The translations under genes and the position numbers were made by a program. A stretch of DNA of 43,543 nt. It comes from Candidatus Blautia stercoravium (GTDB taxonomy: Bacteria; Bacillota; Clostridia; Lachnospirales; Lachnospiraceae). Below the pieces are notes generated by a model. That model was not told where the DNA came from, made no database searches, and was given only the letters and a program-made list of their open reading frames with translations. The stretch lies in the NCBI GenBank assembly GCA_019114495.1, contig DXFK01000178.1, positions 1 through 43,543 on the forward strand. The letters are read 5' to 3'. This document shows positions 27,365 through 35,173 of the stretch, piece after piece (position 1 is the first letter of the stretch; every line of letters starts with the position of its first letter).

Positions 27365-27997
27365 TTATGCTGCCAGTTCTTTTGCCTTTTGAGCAGCAGA
27401 GGCAGCATCAGGAGTATAGGCATCAGCGCCGATTTCGTCTGCAAATTCCTGAGTAATCGGTGCGCCGCCTACCATGACCTTGATATTCTTGCGGAAGTCT
27501 GCTTCATTTAAAGCGGCAACCGTATCTTTCAAAGCCGGCATGGTGGTGGTAAGAAGTGCAGATAATCCTACGATTTTTACATCCGGATTTTCTGCAATTG
27601 CATCCATAAATTTGGAAATAGAGACATCCACACCAAGGTCAATGACCTCGAATCCGGCACTTTCAATCATCATAGCCACCAGATTTTTTCCAATGTCATG
27701 CAAATCCCCGGCAACAGTTCCGATAATCATTTTTCCGCATACCGCACCGCCGTCTCCGGCCAGATGTGGTTTGAGCACTTCCACGCCCTTTTTCATGGCT
27801 TTTGCTGCAATCAGCATTTCGGGAACAAAGATTTCATTGTTTTTGAAACGTTCTCCCACAAGTCCCATAGCGTCAATCATAGCATTTAAAAGCTCTGACG
27901 CATCAAAGCCTGCATCTAAGGCTTCCTGTACAAGACCTGGAACTAATTTGGCTTTTCCGGCAGCAACTGCGTCCGCAACAGTTTGAATCTGGCTCAT
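27365..27997 (-). CDS. Corrinoid methyl-carrier protein 1
   Basis: This 210 aa methyl-carrier protein has a helical cap domain (ALDAGFDASELLNAMIDAMGLVGERFKNNEIFVPEMLIAAKAMKKGVEVLKP) and a B12 domain with GDLHDIGKN, where His100 is the cobalt ligand, plus MVGGAPITQEFADEIGADAY. It should hold the methyl group handed over by methyltransferase I and pass it to the MeTHF methyltransferase encoded just upstream. AAAGGAGG precedes the ATG. A strong terminator follows. It differs from corrinoid protein 2 across the cap, suggesting different partners or substrates. Confidence 0.94.
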   Translation of the reverse strand: MSQIQTVADAVAAGKAKLVPGLVQEALDAGFDASELLNAMIDAMGLVGERFKNNEIFVPEMLIAAKAMKKGVEVLKPHLAGDGGAVCGKMIIGTVAGDLHDIGKNLVAMMIESAGFEVIDLGVDVSISKFMDAIAENPDVKIVGLSALLTTTMPALKDTVAALNEADFRKNIKVMVGGAPITQEFADEIGADAYTPDAASAAQKAKELAA

Positions 27998-28010
27998 AAT
28001 AAAATCCTCC

Positions 28011-28040
28011 TTTTGTTTGCAGTAATTTTGTTTGCAGTAA
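28011..28040. repeat. Perfect tandem 15-base repeat
   Basis: TTTTGTTTGCAGTAA occurs twice head to tail in the short gap between the corrinoid protein 1 gene and the MeTHF methyltransferase gene. It overlaps the region just upstream of the corrinoid gene's ribosome site. It could be a slippage duplication; a regulatory role is unproven. Confidence 0.8.
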
Positions 28041-28061
28041 TTGATAGTTTATAAAAATTCC

Positions 28062-28874
28062 CTATTTTACAGGTCCAATCAAACCTTCTCGATAGGCTCC
28101 TATGTATTCCATACAGTAGTCGTCCAGCCCCAGCAGCGCTTCTGTAGCATAGATATGTCCCAGCATATCCCGATTGGCCGGGTCTAAAATGGCACTGTCC
28201 AGACCCGCATTCATGGCAAGTGTCAAAAAGCAGCAGTTTATGAGCTTTCGCACAGGCAGGTTAAAGGAAATATTGCTGATAGCTGCTGTAATGTGTATGG
28301 AAGGATACTGTTTCCGAATAGTGGAAATTACCTCAACATTCATGGCAATACCGTCTTCGGAAGTACATAACATTTCCACCAGAGGGTCAACATGGATTCT
28401 GGAAGGTGCAATGTGATATTCTTCTGCCTTTTCCATAATGTGTTTGAAAACCCGCAGCCGGTCCTGGGCAGTTTTAGGAATTCCCGTATTGTCGCTTAAT
28501 AAGGCAATAACCTGCCAGTCCTTATTTTCCTCCTGAGCCAGAATGGGGAAGATCTTGTCAATTTTCTCTCCCTCTCCGGATACGGAATTGAAGATTCCCG
28601 GCCGTTTGCAGTGGGTGTAGACTTGAGCCAGCACATCCGGGCTTGGGCTGTCAATGGAAATCGGCAAATCTGTAACTTCCTGTATGCAGTCAATCATCCA
28701 CTTTAAGGTATCTGCTTCTATGTCCTCCGGCACAGAGGCACAGCAGTCAATATAAGAAGCATTGGCATCTGCCTGCATTTTTGCTCTGTTTTTAATAAAT
28801 TCCGCATCTCGGTTGGCAATGGCCTGGGCAACAGAGGGAATGGAGCCATTGATTTTTTCTCCGATAATAATCAT
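28062..28874 (-). CDS. Methyltetrahydrofolate:corrinoid methyltransferase
   Basis: This 270 aa protein is a pterin-binding TIM-barrel methyltransferase, close in pattern to AcsE/MeTr. It would move the methyl group from methyl-Co(III) corrinoid protein to tetrahydrofolate (methyltransferase II), feeding the Wood-Ljungdahl branch or one-carbon metabolism. Motifs are IIGEKINGSIPSVAQAI, SIDSPSPDVLAQ, FNSVSGEGEKIDKIFPI, DNTGIP, IHVDPLV and ISNISFNLP with the catalytic-site Asn. ATG 28874 is chosen, as GEKING is the family start and AAGGAGG lies 11 bases upstream; the track start 29111 reaches into the divergent MATE promoter. It leads the unit with corrinoid protein 1. Confidence 0.92.
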   Translation of the reverse strand: MIIIGEKINGSIPSVAQAIANRDAEFIKNRAKMQADANASYIDCCASVPEDIEADTLKWMIDCIQEVTDLPISIDSPSPDVLAQVYTHCKRPGIFNSVSGEGEKIDKIFPILAQEENKDWQVIALLSDNTGIPKTAQDRLRVFKHIMEKAEEYHIAPSRIHVDPLVEMLCTSEDGIAMNVEVISTIRKQYPSIHITAAISNISFNLPVRKLINCCFLTLAMNAGLDSAILDPANRDMLGHIYATEALLGLDDYCMEYIGAYREGLIGPVK

Positions 28875-28911
28875 GATATATGCAGCCTCCTTACTGATTT
28901 GTTCTACTTGT

Positions 28912-28919
28912 ATTTTAGC
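28912..28919 (-). promoter_or_regulatory. Extended -10 promoter of MeTHF methyltransferase unit
   Basis: On the minus strand TGCTAAAAT gives an extended -10, about 35 bases before the ATG. The -35 is poor. This is one of three units in the methyl-transfer cluster with a TGn before the -10. Confidence 0.5.
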
Positions 28920-29091
28920 AGAAAGCAGGCTGGGGAGATATTCTATAAAGTGTTTGTAATTGGGGAAAGGTCTTCGTACAGAATGTAGGAGGGAAAAGGA
29001 ACAGGACAGGGCTTCAAAAGTCACAGTTCGTCTTGAAAAGCATCCACAGTACGGATATGAATTCCAGGCGTCTTTTTTGTGTGGGAATGTC

Positions 29092-29121
29092 TTGAATCCA
29101 GCCGAAGACATGGAGTATAAT
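29092..29121 (+). promoter_or_regulatory. Promoter of MATE gene
   Basis: TTGAAT (29092-29097) and a perfect TATAAT (29116-29121) are 18 bases apart, placing the start of transcription about 35 bases before the MATE ATG. This argues against the longer ORF-track start. Confidence 0.72.
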
Positions 29122-29163
29122 GTCTCTTATCACCATCAAAACAGACAAAAGAGGGGGATTGTG

Positions 29164-30558
29164 ATGAAAAGTACATGGAGACAAAAGCTGATAGGAGACA
29201 AAAGTTTTTACAAGATGGTGCTGCTCATAGCCGTACCGATTATGATTCAGAATGGTATTACGAATTTTGTAAGCCTTCTGGATAATATTATGGTAGGACA
29301 GGTCGGTACAGAACAGATGACGGGTGTTGCCATTGTTAACCAGCTGATTTTTGTATACAATTTGTGCATTTTCGGAGGGGTTTCCGGTGCGGGCATTTTT
29401 ACGGCACAGTTTTTCGGGCAGAAGGATGACGAAGGCGTGGCCAATACCATGCGGTTTAAACTCTACATGGGAGCAATTCTGACCGGAATTACGGTTCTGC
29501 TGTTTCTTACTTTTGGGGAACCTCTGATTCAGATGTATTTAAAAGGAAATCAGGACGGAGGTGATGTGTCTGCTGCGCTCCGCTATGGAAAAGAATATCT
29601 GAGAATCATGCTCATAGGTCTGCCGCCGTTTATGCTGGTGCAGGTTTATGCCAGTACGCTGAGAGAGTGCGGAAGAACTGTTACACCTATGAAGGCAGGG
29701 ATTGTGGCAGTGATAGTGAATCTGGTATTTAACTATCTTCTGATTTACGGAAAATTTGGATTTCCAGAGATGGGAGTTGCAGGTGCCGCAGTTGCAACCG
29801 TGCTTTCCCGTTATGTAGAGGCGCTTATTGTAGTGGGTTGGACACACAGGCATAAGGAAATTAATACTTATATATCCGGTCTGTATAAAACTGTAAAAAT
29901 ACCGGCCTATCTGGTAAAAAGAATTCTGATAAAGGGAACTCCGCTGCTGCTGAATGAGACTCTTTGGGCAGCGGGTATGGCTGTGCTTTTGCAGTGTTAT
30001 TCCGTCAGAGGTATGAATGTAGTAGCAGGAATGAATATTTCCAATACGATTTCAAACTTATTTAATGTGGTATTTATTGCATTGGGCGATTCTGTGGCTA
30101 TTGTAGTAGGACAGCTTCTGGGAGCAGGCAAAATGGAAGAGGCCAGGGATACGGACAGAAAGATGATAGCCTTTTCGGTGGCCTGCTGTACCCTCATGGC
30201 GCTGGTTATGCTGGTCATTGCTCCGCTGTTTCCGCAGCTTTACAATACCAATGCCCAGTCCAGGGAATTTGCCAAATATTTTATTATGGTGACAGCTGTG
30301 TTTATGCCACAGAATGCCTTTTTGCATGCCGCTTATTTTACCCTGCGTTCCGGAGGGAAAACGATAGTTACCTTTTTCTTTGACAGCGTGTTTATCTGCT
30401 GCGTCAGTGTACCTATTGCGTATTTGCTGGGACATTTTACAGACTTGTATGTGGTGTATATTTTTATTGCTGTACAGCTTGCAGATATTATTAAGTGTGT
30501 CATCGGATTTATTCTGGTGAAAAAGGGTGTCTGGCTGCAGAACATTGTAGAAGTATAA
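29164..30558 (+). CDS. MATE-family multidrug/metabolite exporter
   Basis: This 464 aa integral membrane protein belongs to the MATE family, which exports cationic drugs or metabolites using Na+ or H+ gradients. The opening KMVLLIAVPIMIQNGITNFVSLLDNIMVGQVGTEQMTGVAIVNQ is typical, and about twelve hydrophobic segments are visible. ATG 29164 follows a GAGGGGG site and a promoter at 29092-29121; the ORF-track start at 28960 lies upstream of that promoter. The gene is divergent from the methyl-transfer cluster. Any link to export of demethylated products is speculation. A good terminator follows. Confidence 0.92.
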   Translation: MKSTWRQKLIGDKSFYKMVLLIAVPIMIQNGITNFVSLLDNIMVGQVGTEQMTGVAIVNQLIFVYNLCIFGGVSGAGIFTAQFFGQKDDEGVANTMRFKLYMGAILTGITVLLFLTFGEPLIQMYLKGNQDGGDVSAALRYGKEYLRIMLIGLPPFMLVQVYASTLRECGRTVTPMKAGIVAVIVNLVFNYLLIYGKFGFPEMGVAGAAVATVLSRYVEALIVVGWTHRHKEINTYISGLYKTVKIPAYLVKRILIKGTPLLLNETLWAAGMAVLLQCYSVRGMNVVAGMNISNTISNLFNVVFIALGDSVAIVVGQLLGAGKMEEARDTDRKMIAFSVACCTLMALVMLVIAPLFPQLYNTNAQSREFAKYFIMVTAVFMPQNAFLHAAYFTLRSGGKTIVTFFFDSVFICCVSVPIAYLLGHFTDLYVVYIFIAVQLADIIKCVIGFILVKKGVWLQNIVEV

Positions 30559-30572
30559 AAAGAAAAACAGGG

Positions 30573-30628
30573 AGTCCCTGACAGTATGACGCAGGAAGAA
30601 TACGTCCAGCTGTCAGGGACTTTTTTTG
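30573..30628 (+). terminator. Rho-independent terminator after MATE gene
   Basis: AGTCCCTGACAG pairs perfectly with CTGTCAGGGACT, followed by seven Ts. It begins 14 bases after the MATE stop. Confidence 0.92.
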
Positions 30629-30668
30629 TTTTACTGCGCTCTCTTACAAAAATTTTACCATGATTTTT

Positions 30669-30687
30669 GAAAACTGTGATAGTTTCC
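30669..30687 (+). promoter_or_regulatory. Possible operator upstream of ugp-like operon
   Basis: AAACT and AGTTT flank GTGAT, extending imperfectly to GAAAACT/AGTTTCC. It lies about 95 bases before the ABC ATPase start, where no clear sigma-A promoter could be assigned. The remaining gap to 30780 is AT-rich with no other structure I can support. Confidence 0.25.
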
Positions 30688-30780
30688 CAAGCGTATTCCC
30701 ATTAAACTAAAACCCGGACTTAGCGTTAAAAAAGTAAAGTATGAGAAAATGTAATGGAGTTTTAAGGGAGGAAGAAATCG

Positions 30781-31929
30781 GTGTCGGAAATTGCATTAAG
30801 GAATGTCTGCAAGATGTATGACGGTGCGCATTATGCCGTAAAAGATTTTAACCTGGAAATACAGGATAAAGAATTTGTTATCTTTGTAGGCCCTTCGGGA
30901 TGTGGGAAATCCACTACGCTGCGTATGATTGCGGGACTGGAGGAAATCAGTGACGGAGAGTTATGGATAGACGGGGAACTGTGCAATTATTATGAACCCG
31001 GAGAGCGGGGGCTTTCCATGGTTTTTCAGAATTATGCCCTGTATCCCAATATGACGGTTTATGGAAATCTGGCTTATGCCTTGAAAATCAGGAAAATACC
31101 GAAAAAGGAAATTGATGAAAAGGTACATAAGGTGGCGAAAACACTGGAAATCCAGCATTTGCTGGACAGAAGACCGGCAGCGCTTTCCGGGGGACAGAAG
31201 CAGAGGGTGGCCATTGGAAGTGCCATTATCCGAAAACCAAAAGCCTTTCTTATGGATGAACCACTGTCTAATCTGGATGCCAAGTTAAGGGCGCAGATGC
31301 GCATCGAACTGGCTAAGCTTCACAAAGAACTTGAGACTACAGTAGTCTATGTAACCCACGACCAGACAGAAGCCATGACTCTGGGAAGCAGAATTGTGGT
31401 TATGAAGGACGGTGTGGTGCAGCAGGCAGATACCCCTCAGAATGTGTACAATTCTCCGGCAAATCTTTTTGTGGCAGGCTTTATCGGTTCTCCTTCCATG
31501 AACTTCCTGGAGGCCTGGGTGGCTGTGGAAGACGGCAGAACGGTGCTGTATCCCGGAGGAAGCGAGCTGGGCAAAAAGGTTTATCTGGACGGAGAAAGAG
31601 GCGAGCTGGTAAGACAGAGAGAAAACGGAAAGAAAGTGATTCTGGGTATTCGTCCGGAGGATATTTACGAATATGAAGAGGCTGTGGAAAGAGGATTTGC
31701 CCAGAACTGCCAGGGTCTGGAAGAAACGGTGGTAACCAGGGAAATGCTGGGGGCAGAGGTGATTCTTTACTATGAGTCCCAGGAGAAGACCCACGCGGTA
31801 AGGCTCAGCCCGGAAAATCAGACCCAGACAGGGGAAAAGATTACTCTTTACTTTGATACAGAGAAAATCCATGTTTTTGATATGGAAACGGAAGAAAATT
31901 TATTTTACAGGGAGGATGTGCTGGCATGA
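30781..31929 (+). CDS. ugpC: ABC importer ATPase, UgpC/MsmK type
   Basis: This 382 aa ATPase powers a CUT1-type importer. It has Walker A GPSGCGKST, Q-loop FQNYALYPNMT, signature LSGGQKQRVA, Walker B AFLMDEPLSNLD and H-loop VYVTHDQTEAM, then a C-terminal TOBE-like regulatory domain from about residue 240 (GIRPEDIYEYEEA, AVRLSPENQ). The start is GTG 30781 with GGGAGG nine bases upstream. Its stop overlaps the start of the first permease gene. The substrate assignment comes from the UgpB-like binding protein and the phosphodiesterase in the same operon, since UgpC, MalK and MsmK ATPases look alike. Confidence 0.85.
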   Translation: MSEIALRNVCKMYDGAHYAVKDFNLEIQDKEFVIFVGPSGCGKSTTLRMIAGLEEISDGELWIDGELCNYYEPGERGLSMVFQNYALYPNMTVYGNLAYALKIRKIPKKEIDEKVHKVAKTLEIQHLLDRRPAALSGGQKQRVAIGSAIIRKPKAFLMDEPLSNLDAKLRAQMRIELAKLHKELETTVVYVTHDQTEAMTLGSRIVVMKDGVVQQADTPQNVYNSPANLFVAGFIGSPSMNFLEAWVAVEDGRTVLYPGGSELGKKVYLDGERGELVRQRENGKKVILGIRPEDIYEYEEAVERGFAQNCQGLEETVVTREMLGAEVILYYESQEKTHAVRLSPENQTQTGEKITLYFDTEKIHVFDMETEENLFYREDVLA

Positions 31930-32798
31930 ACACAGGAAAAAAGAAGAAAATAAATCTTGCGCCTTACGGCTATCTTCTTCCATGTATGGCAGTTTTTGCG
32001 GTATTTCTGTTTTATCCGTTTTTTAAGACGATTTACCTGAGTCTTTATAAAACCAACAAAATGGGAGAAGCAAAGCTGTTTGTGGGTCTTGGCAATTATA
32101 CAGAACTGCTCAGCTCTGCTTCCTTTCGGAACAGCTTAAAGGTAACGTTGATATTTGTGGTTATTGTAGTTCTGGGAAGTATGCTTTTGGGGCTGATTGC
32201 GGCAGTTCTCTGCAACAAGGCATTTCCGGGAATCCGTTTTTTCAGTACGGCGTATGCGCTGCCTATGGCCATTGCGTCCAGTTCTGCGGCTATGATTTTC
32301 CAGATTATGCTTCATCCTTCTGTGGGAATTGTGAATAAGCTGCTGGGGCTTGATATCAACTGGCTGAATGACCCGAAAACAGCTCTTTACTGTGTGGCTA
32401 TTCTCACCGCATGGCTCAACAGCGGTATTAATTTCTTGTATTTTTCCGCAGGGCTTGGAAACATAGATGAAACCATTTATGAAAGGGCGTCTGTAGACGG
32501 CGCCAGCGGTGTGCAGCAATTTTTCACACTAACGCTGCCGGGACTTTCCCCGATTATGTTTTACACTCTGGTAGTGAATATTATTCAGGCGTTCCAGTCT
32601 TTTGGACAGATTAAGATTTTAACGGAAGGCGGACCAAATGAGAGCACCAATGTCATTGTGTATTCCATTTACCGTGACGCCTTCTTTAACTACAGATTCG
32701 GAAGTGCGGCGGCTCAGTCTGTTATCCTGTTTTTCATTGTAATGCTCATTACACTGGTAATGTTCCGCATAGAAAAGAAAGGAGTGAAATACTCGTGA
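31926..32798 (+). CDS. ugpA: ABC importer permease, UgpA type
   Basis: This 290 aa permease has about six membrane segments, starting YGYLLPCMAVFAVFLFYPFFKTIYLSLY. The cytoplasmic coupling helix EAA motif reads YERASVDGASGVQQFFTLTLPGLSP. It overlaps the ATPase stop by four bases (ATGA), and the second permease gene overlaps its own stop in the same way, so the three are translationally coupled. It belongs to the MalF/UgpA group; the glycerol-3-phosphate assignment rests on operon context. Confidence 0.85.
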   Translation: MNTGKKKKINLAPYGYLLPCMAVFAVFLFYPFFKTIYLSLYKTNKMGEAKLFVGLGNYTELLSSASFRNSLKVTLIFVVIVVLGSMLLGLIAAVLCNKAFPGIRFFSTAYALPMAIASSSAAMIFQIMLHPSVGIVNKLLGLDINWLNDPKTALYCVAILTAWLNSGINFLYFSAGLGNIDETIYERASVDGASGVQQFFTLTLPGLSPIMFYTLVVNIIQAFQSFGQIKILTEGGPNESTNVIVYSIYRDAFFNYRFGSAAAQSVILFFIVMLITLVMFRIEKKGVKYS

Positions 32799-33721
32799 CA
32801 CAGAGTGAAAATCTGGTTCTGGAATGTCCGGAACAGAAAAATTCTATCTCGAAAGAGCAGCTTCTGGAATTGAAGCGCCAGATGAACAGCAAGGCTCTGG
32901 CTAAGCGCAGAGCCCGCACAGGACTGCGGGTGACGGCCAATATTGTTTTGGCTTTTGTGGTGCTGCTGCCTCTTTTATATGCGGTGAGCATTGCACTTAT
33001 GCCCTCCGGCGAACTGTTTACCATGGATTTGAACTTAGTTCCTAAAAATCCAACCTTCAGCAATTTTAAAGACGCCATGACCAATGTACCTTTGCTTCGT
33101 TTTATTTTAAATTCTTTTATCATGGCGGGGTGTATTACCCTAGGCCAGATTGTGACCTGTTCTCTGGCTGCCTTCGCCTTTTCCTTTCTGGACTTTAAGG
33201 GAAAGGGAGTACTCTTTATGATTGTTATGGCCACCATGATGGTTCCCGGAGAGGCGACGATTATTTCCAACTATCTGACGGTGGGAAATCTGGGGATGCT
33301 GGACACTTATTCTGTATTGATTGTACCTTATCTGACATCAGCAATGGGTATTTTCCTGTTCCGTCAGTTTTATATGACCTTTCCGATTTCTCTGTATGAA
33401 TCTGCCAAGCTGGACGGCTGCGGCAATCTGAGATTCATTGCGCGGATTTTGATTCCGCTTACAAAGTCGGCAATCGGAGCCATGGCGGTTTACACATTCA
33501 TCAATGCATGGAATATGTATATGTGGCCGCTTTTGGTAACTGGGTCAGACCAGATGAGAACGGTACAGATTGGTATCAGTATGCTGGACAGCGTTGATTC
33601 CCAGTCCATTACCCTGATGATTGCAGGTGTGGTAATTGTAATTATTCCGTCCATTTCTATTTTTATCGTAGGACAGAAACAGCTTATCAGAGGTATGTTC
33701 TCTGGAGCAGTGAAAGGTTAA
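32795..33721 (+). CDS. ugpE: ABC importer permease, UgpE type
   Basis: This 308 aa permease is the second channel half. It starts with GTG 32795, overlapping the previous stop (GTGA), with AAAGGAG upstream. About 45 N-terminal cytoplasmic residues precede the first membrane segment (VTANIVLAFVVLLPLLYAVSIALMPSG). The coupling motif is LYESAKLDGCGNLRFIARILIPLTK. The N-terminal extension is longer and more charged than in typical MalG/UgpE proteins, and a shorter start is possible. Confidence 0.83.
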   Translation: MTQSENLVLECPEQKNSISKEQLLELKRQMNSKALAKRRARTGLRVTANIVLAFVVLLPLLYAVSIALMPSGELFTMDLNLVPKNPTFSNFKDAMTNVPLLRFILNSFIMAGCITLGQIVTCSLAAFAFSFLDFKGKGVLFMIVMATMMVPGEATIISNYLTVGNLGMLDTYSVLIVPYLTSAMGIFLFRQFYMTFPISLYESAKLDGCGNLRFIARILIPLTKSAIGAMAVYTFINAWNMYMWPLLVTGSDQMRTVQIGISMLDSVDSQSITLMIAGVVIVIIPSISIFIVGQKQLIRGMFSGAVKG

Positions 33722-33744
33722 AAAGTGAAAAAGGAGAAACGTAA

Positions 33745-35151
33745 ATGAAGAAAAAATTGATTTCAGCACTTTTAATTGGAGCAATGGCCATGAGTACTAT
33801 GGCAGGCTGCGGAAACGGAAAAAGCCTGGAAGAAACACAGGCAGCAACGGACGGCAGTGACAGTCAGAAAACAGAAAGTACAGACCAGGAATTTTCCATG
33901 GCAGACGCAAAAGATGTAAGCGGAACAGAAATTTCTTTCTGGCATTCCATGGGCGGTGTCAACGGACAGGCAATTGACGCATTAGTAGAGAAATTCAACA
34001 AAGAAAATGAATATGGGATTACAGTAAACGCACAGTATCAGGGAGAGTACGATGATTCTCTGAACAAATTAAAGAGTGCACAGATTGGAAACATGGGAGC
34101 AGATTTGGTGCAGGTGTATGAAATCGGAACCAGATTTATGATTGAATCCGGCTGGATTACTCCAATGCAGAATATGGTAGATGCAGATAATTATGATTTG
34201 TCACAGATTGAGCCAAACCTGTCTGCTTACTACACCATTGATGATGAACTGTATTCCATGCCATTTAACTCTTCTACTCCAATTATGTATTACAATAAAG
34301 ATATGTTTGAGAAAGCCGGTATTACAGAGATTCCGGACAGCCTGGAAGCCATTGAGGCTGTGGGAGATAAGCTGCTGTCTGACGGCGGTGCAGGAGAAGT
34401 AATGTCTTTGGGTATCTATGGTTGGTTTTTTGAACAGTTTATGGGAAAACAGGGACTGGAATATGCCAACAATGGCAACGGAAGAGAAGAAGCGGCTACA
34501 GCGGTGGCTTTTGATGAAAACGGCGGTGCAAAGAATATTCTGACTGCCTGGAAATCTCTGTATGACAAGGGATTTGCGCCAAACGTAGGAAAAGGCGGAG
34601 ACGCAGGACTGGCTGATTTCTCAGCAGGAAAATCCGCAATTACTTTAGGATCTACCGCTTCTCTGAAACAGATTCTGCAGGATGTAAACGGCAAGTTTGA
34701 AGTGGGAACCGCCTATTTCCCGAAAATCAAATCCAGCGATGAAGGCGGTGTATCCATCGGAGGTGCTTCTCTTTGGGCTTTGAATAACAATGACCCGAAA
34801 AAGACAAGGGCTACCTGGGAATTTGTGAAATTCCTCATTTCCCCGGAGTCTCAGGCATACTGGAATGCACAGACCGGTTACTTCCCTGTTACAACAGCGG
34901 CTCAGGACGAGCAGGTATTTAAAGATAATGTTGCAAAATATCCACAGTTCCAGACAGCCATTGACCAGCTGCACGATTCTTCACCGGAATACACAGGCGC
35001 ACTGCTCAGCGTATTCCCAGAAGCAAGAGCAACGGTGGAATCTGAGATTGAAAATATGTTAAATGGAAACGAAGATGTGGACGGCGCAGTGAAAAACATG
35101 GCAGATGCCATTAACAAGTCCATTGAGGAATATAATCTTGTAAATGAGTAA
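33745..35151 (+). CDS. ugpB: Glycerol-3-phosphate/glycerophosphodiester-binding lipoprotein, UgpB type
   Basis: This 468 aa solute-binding protein has a lipoprotein signal (KKKLISALLIGAMAMSTMAGC, lipid on Cys21 in the lipobox MAGC) and an acidic linker before the binding domain. Its pattern follows UgpB closely: ISFWHSMGG near the start, QVYEIGTRFMIESG, PFNSSTPIMYYNKDMFEKAG, GGASLWAL and TGYFPVT. The FWHSM and NSSTP segments belong to the ligand-binding region in E. coli UgpB. Glycerol-3-phosphate or glycerophosphocholine-type ligands are therefore likely. It precedes the phosphodiesterase gene, and AAAAGGAG lies before its ATG. Confidence 0.88.
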   Translation: MKKKLISALLIGAMAMSTMAGCGNGKSLEETQAATDGSDSQKTESTDQEFSMADAKDVSGTEISFWHSMGGVNGQAIDALVEKFNKENEYGITVNAQYQGEYDDSLNKLKSAQIGNMGADLVQVYEIGTRFMIESGWITPMQNMVDADNYDLSQIEPNLSAYYTIDDELYSMPFNSSTPIMYYNKDMFEKAGITEIPDSLEAIEAVGDKLLSDGGAGEVMSLGIYGWFFEQFMGKQGLEYANNGNGREEAATAVAFDENGGAKNILTAWKSLYDKGFAPNVGKGGDAGLADFSAGKSAITLGSTASLKQILQDVNGKFEVGTAYFPKIKSSDEGGVSIGGASLWALNNNDPKKTRATWEFVKFLISPESQAYWNAQTGYFPVTTAAQDEQVFKDNVAKYPQFQTAIDQLHDSSPEYTGALLSVFPEARATVESEIENMLNGNEDVDGAVKNMADAINKSIEEYNLVNE

Positions 35152-35173
35152 GAAAGAACAGGGTGAAGACCAG

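Noticed and set aside
28875-29111. N-terminal extension of the MeTHF methyltransferase ORF
   Set aside because: It covers the divergent promoter region, and the family begins with the GEKING motif right after ATG 28874.
28960-29163. N-terminal extension of the MATE ORF
   Set aside because: It contains the MATE promoter (TTGAAT-18-TATAAT) and reads as a low-complexity, non-membrane sequence; the family start fits ATG 29164.
22615-29163. Cobalamin riboswitch in leaders of the corrinoid genes
   Set aside because: No B12-box-like sequence or sufficiently long leader was seen before any of the three units.
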